Shown one piece after another: positions 5,898 to 7,711 of a stretch of DNA of 7,711 nucleotides. The position numbers and the translations under genes are program-made. Source of the DNA: DASXBA01 sp046729895 (GTDB taxonomy: Bacteria; Actinomycetota; Thermoleophilia; Solirubrobacterales; Thermoleophilaceae); NCBI GenBank assembly GCA_046729895.1, contig JBKPHP010000205.1:1-7711 (forward strand), in the 5' to 3' direction. Positions within the stretch are counted from its first letter, which is position 1. Each line of letters starts with the position of its first letter. The notes under the pieces are model-generated. The model did not search any database and was not told the origin of the DNA. It was given only the letters and a program-made list of their open reading frames with translations.

Positions 5898-6743
5898 TTA
5901 CTCCGGGCTAGACCTGCTGTGGCTTGACGAGCTCACCCGGGCGGCCAGGAACTCCTCCCAGGTCCGCCGGCCCACAGCTTGCCCGGGCGCCAGGTTGGTG
6001 CCGGCCCGGAACGTGCGCGCCGCCTGCCCTGGCAGCCAGACCGGAATGATCGGCCGGCGCTTGTGAGTGGCCCGTAGGTATCCGCGAAGCAGCCCAGCGG
6101 CGGTGTACACCTTCGGCCCGCCCATCTCGGGCACCAGCCCTGACGGCGTGCCAAGCGCCACCTCGGCGAGCCTGGCCGCCACCTCGTCGGCGTCAACCGG
6201 CTGGACCCGGAAACGGGCCGGGAGCGGTATCACCGGCAGCCTGGCCATCTGCTGCGCCACCATCAGGATCAGGTCGTGGAACTGGGTGGCGCGCAGCGTT
6301 GTCCACGGCAGGCCGGAATCGGCCACCACGCGCTCGGCGGCCAGCTTGGACGCGAAGTAGCCGAACATGGCCCGGTCGACGCGGCTAACGACCGGGATTC
6401 GGTCGGCGCCGACGACCGAGATGTACACCAGGTGGGGCGCCCCCGCGCGCGACGCCGCCCGGACCAGGTTCAGGGCCTTGTCCTCGTCGCCCTTGCTGCT
6501 GCCCGCGCAGTGCACGATGATCTCGGCGCCCTCCACCGCGGCTTCGATCCCTTCGCCCGTGGCCAGGTCACCGGTCACGAACTCGACACCCTCTCCGGCC
6601 TCGCGGCTGCGCCTGCTGAGCACCCTTACCTTGCGGCCGGTGTCCCGCAGCCGCGGGACTACGAGCCGCCCAAGCGTGCCCGTGCCGCCTGTGATGAGAA
6701 TGCGATCGTTGCTGTCGGCGGGCGGTTCCGTGGCGTTGTCCAT
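5898..6743 (-). CDS. Atypical SDR / NmrA-like NAD(P)-binding protein
   Basis: Cytosolic Rossmann-fold protein of the atypical short-chain dehydrogenase group (NAD(P)H-binding, NmrA/YwnB-like). The 281 residues from ATG 6743 begin MDNATEPPADSNDRILITGG. The dinucleotide loop GGTGTLG is at 19-25, basic residues RRSR at 44-47 after strand 2 favour NADP, VTGDL is at 56-60, and HCAGSS at 78-83. VYISVVGAD (S109) and YFASK (Y129, K133) supply a possible catalytic triad; WTTLRATQFHDLI and a PVDADEVAARL element are typical of this group. The frame is open to 6848, but GAGGAGGA lies about 8 bases before ATG 6743, and the extra 35 residues overlap the end of the upstream gene, so I chose 6743. It follows that upstream gene by 62 bp in the same direction and may be co-transcribed. 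Substrate unknown; some relatives are sensors rather than enzymes. Confidence 0.88.
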   Translation of the reverse strand: MDNATEPPADSNDRILITGGTGTLGRLVVPRLRDTGRKVRVLSRRSREAGEGVEFVTGDLATGEGIEAAVEGAEIIVHCAGSSKGDEDKALNLVRAASRAGAPHLVYISVVGADRIPVVSRVDRAMFGYFASKLAAERVVADSGLPWTTLRATQFHDLILMVAQQMARLPVIPLPARFRVQPVDADEVAARLAEVALGTPSGLVPEMGGPKVYTAAGLLRGYLRATHKRRPIIPVWLPGQAARTFRAGTNLAPGQAVGRRTWEEFLAARVSSSSHSRSSPE

Positions 6744-6805
6744 GCTGCTGTCCTCCTCGCTTCCGCTCTGCTGGGATCCCAGGCGGGACGGGCTTTTGGC
6801 GGGAA
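6744..6805 (-). promoter_or_regulatory. Intergene with RBS and 12-bp palindrome
   Basis: Holds a strong ribosome-binding site for the SDR-type gene (GAGGAGGA on the minus strand, about 6752-6759). A perfect 12-bp palindrome CTGGGATCCCAG lies at 6771-6782. The palindrome could be a regulator's operator or chance; its arms do not extend further and there is no T-run, so it does not look like a terminator. No clear -35/-10 pair is seen. Confidence 0.35.
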
Positions 6806-7711
6806 TCAGTTCAGGGTCGCCGATTTCGTGGCGCCGCCCTTGCGCCACGTCAGCGTCGAGCCCGTGAGTGTCAACGAGGTGGGGTCCACGGCGAGACCGC
6901 TGTCCAGCAGCCGCCGACCGGTCGAGTCGACCGCGACCACGTCGATCGTGTGCGGCGAGCCCATGAACGCCAGCCGATCGACGATCCAGGCGACCGAGCC
7001 GTTCGGCTTCAGGACGAGGTCGGTGACGACCCTGCTGCGCCCCGGCAAGCTCTCATAGCTCACTTCGAGGCTGCGCACCAGGTGGCCATCGCGGAGGTCC
7101 CGGACCTCGATCGTCGGAGTACAGCTCGCGACCCCGCACCCGATGCTGACGTGAGCGACATAGGGCGCCGCGAGGCGCGGCTGCTCGATTGTCTCGTCGT
7201 CCCAGTTACGCCCGAGCAGGACACGCCGGTTGGCCGAGAAGAGGCAGGCGTATGTGGTCGGGAAGAACTCGGAGAAGCTGAGCCGAAGCTGGTCGAAGAC
7301 CCGACCGTCGTCGTTGCGCAGGTCCGTCTTGGCCCGCTGCGAGCGGCAGCCGCTGAAGGGCGGCCTGCCCCTCTCGTACAGGGCCACCTTGGTCCTGCCC
7401 CTCCTGCAGCGGCCCGGGTGGGCGGGGTTGCGGGGCCGCCTCGGCGGGCTGCTGGCCCTGTAGCGAGCCCGCGCGTAATCCCGCAGGACGAAACGGCCGC
7501 TGAGCCTGTAGCGCACGCTCCCGTGCCGCTTGACCTTCGAGAACCGCCCACTGCTGCGGATGCGTACGCCCGCCAGGCGCACCCGGCGGCTGAACTCTCC
7601 ATCCCGGTCACGCGAGCAGAAGAACGTGAGATCCACGTACGAGCCGCGCCGGAAGCGGCGGCCGGTGCCTGAGACGCGCACCTTCGCGCTTACCTGCGTG
7701 AGGTTCATGTC
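6806..7711 (-). CDS. Two-module extracellular-type protein, 5' end beyond window
   Basis: Protein of unknown function, 300 residues from the first in-window ATG (7708), probably the C-terminal part of a longer one: the frame is open to the window edge, and the visible start has no signal peptide although the content looks extracellular. Numbered from that ATG, residues about 5-110 are Arg/Gly/Ser-rich beta-type sequence (VRVSGTGRRFRRGSYVDLTF, then RYRLSGRFV), like Ig-like or beta-sandwich segments, ending at GRCRRGR. Residues about 140-300 form repeated strand-turn units (YACLFSANRRVLLG, VAHVSIGCGVASC, IEVRDLRDGHLVRSL, LVLKPNGSVAWIVD, IDVVAVDSTGRRLLDSG, LTLTGSTLTWRKGG), which look like propeller-type blades. 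Six cysteines (31, 101, 121, 155, 191, 196) suggest disulfides outside the cytoplasm. This style is common in Thermoleophilia hypothetical proteins (from memory). It lies 62 bp upstream of the SDR-type gene. No catalytic motif is visible. Confidence 0.72.
   Translation of the reverse strand, partial: DMNLTQVSAKVRVSGTGRRFRRGSYVDLTFFCSRDRDGEFSRRVRLAGVRIRSSGRFSKVKRHGSVRYRLSGRFVLRDYARARYRASSPPRRPRNPAHPGRCRRGRTKVALYERGRPPFSGCRSQRAKTDLRNDDGRVFDQLRLSFSEFFPTTYACLFSANRRVLLGRNWDDETIEQPRLAAPYVAHVSIGCGVASCTPTIEVRDLRDGHLVRSLEVSYESLPGRSRVVTDLVLKPNGSVAWIVDRLAFMGSPHTIDVVAVDSTGRRLLDSGLAVDPTSLTLTGSTLTWRKGGATKSATLN

Noticed and set aside
6744..6848. N-terminal extension of the SDR-type protein by 35 residues
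   Set aside because: It overlaps the 3' end of the upstream gene, and ATG 6743 has a strong ribosome-binding site and fits the family length.
6276..7058. 260-residue open frame on the plus strand
   Set aside because: Antisense across two genes with clear protein-family or repeat structure; its own product has no coherent hydrophobic or motif pattern.
1..7711. Defence system, prophage, transposon, CRISPR array or biosynthetic gene cluster
   Set aside because: No nuclease, recombinase, transposase, repeat array or assembly-line enzyme was seen; composition is even along the window.

Overview
The window is uniformly GC-rich and densely coded. It looks like chromosomal DNA of a high-GC actinobacterium, most plausibly class Thermoleophilia (Solirubrobacterales or Gaiellales). 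This is inference from protein style: a GT-C-like membrane protein with an 'SxPTxDSWxWxxWGRE' opening, small tandem SnoaL/NTF2-like proteins that begin MS[QR]QNV, and a surface-type protein ending in the 'LxxSGxxxDPxSLxLxGSTLTW' style. I see no rRNA, tRNA, CRISPR array, insertion sequence or integrase.

Layout. (i) 10-993 (+) encodes an EamA/DMT-family permease. (ii) 1060-2628 (+) encodes a polytopic GT-C-like (family 39-like) membrane protein with a soluble C-terminal tail. (iii) 2629-3098 holds no intact gene. It carries a start-less, single-base frameshifted C-terminal relic of another protein of envelope-glycosyltransferase style (about 2723-3036, +). (iv) The minus strand from 4200 to 3099 carries two tandem NTF2/SnoaL-like paralogues separated by 2 bp, then a 48-codon membrane protein with a strong ribosome-binding site. 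(v) Divergent from these, 4238-5870 (+) is an overlapping gene pair. The first gene is a UbiE/MenG-like SAM methyltransferase with an extra N-terminal domain. The second is a UbiA-like integral membrane protein that seems to start at a CTG codon inside the methyltransferase's 3' end. (vi) Convergent to that pair, the minus strand carries a cut-off secreted or surface-type protein (6806 to the right edge) followed by an atypical SDR-type NAD(P)-binding protein (5898-6743).

How the genes may work together. The clearest functional unit is the methyltransferase plus UbiA-like pair. The overlap suggests translational coupling, and the family combination suggests modification of a prenylated quinone or other isoprenoid lipid. 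The substrate cannot be read from sequence, and the UbiA-like Asp-rich motifs are degenerate. The intergene of 37 bp between this pair and the NTF2 genes contains a good sigma70-type promoter (TTGGCA-N17-GATACT) reading into the NTF2 genes, with almost no leader. The other genes are ordinary accessory or envelope genes. I do not see a defence system or other large novel system. The points worth a second look are the two genes that are easily missed (48-codon membrane protein, CTG-start UbiA-like protein), the pseudogene, and the two-domain methyltransferase.
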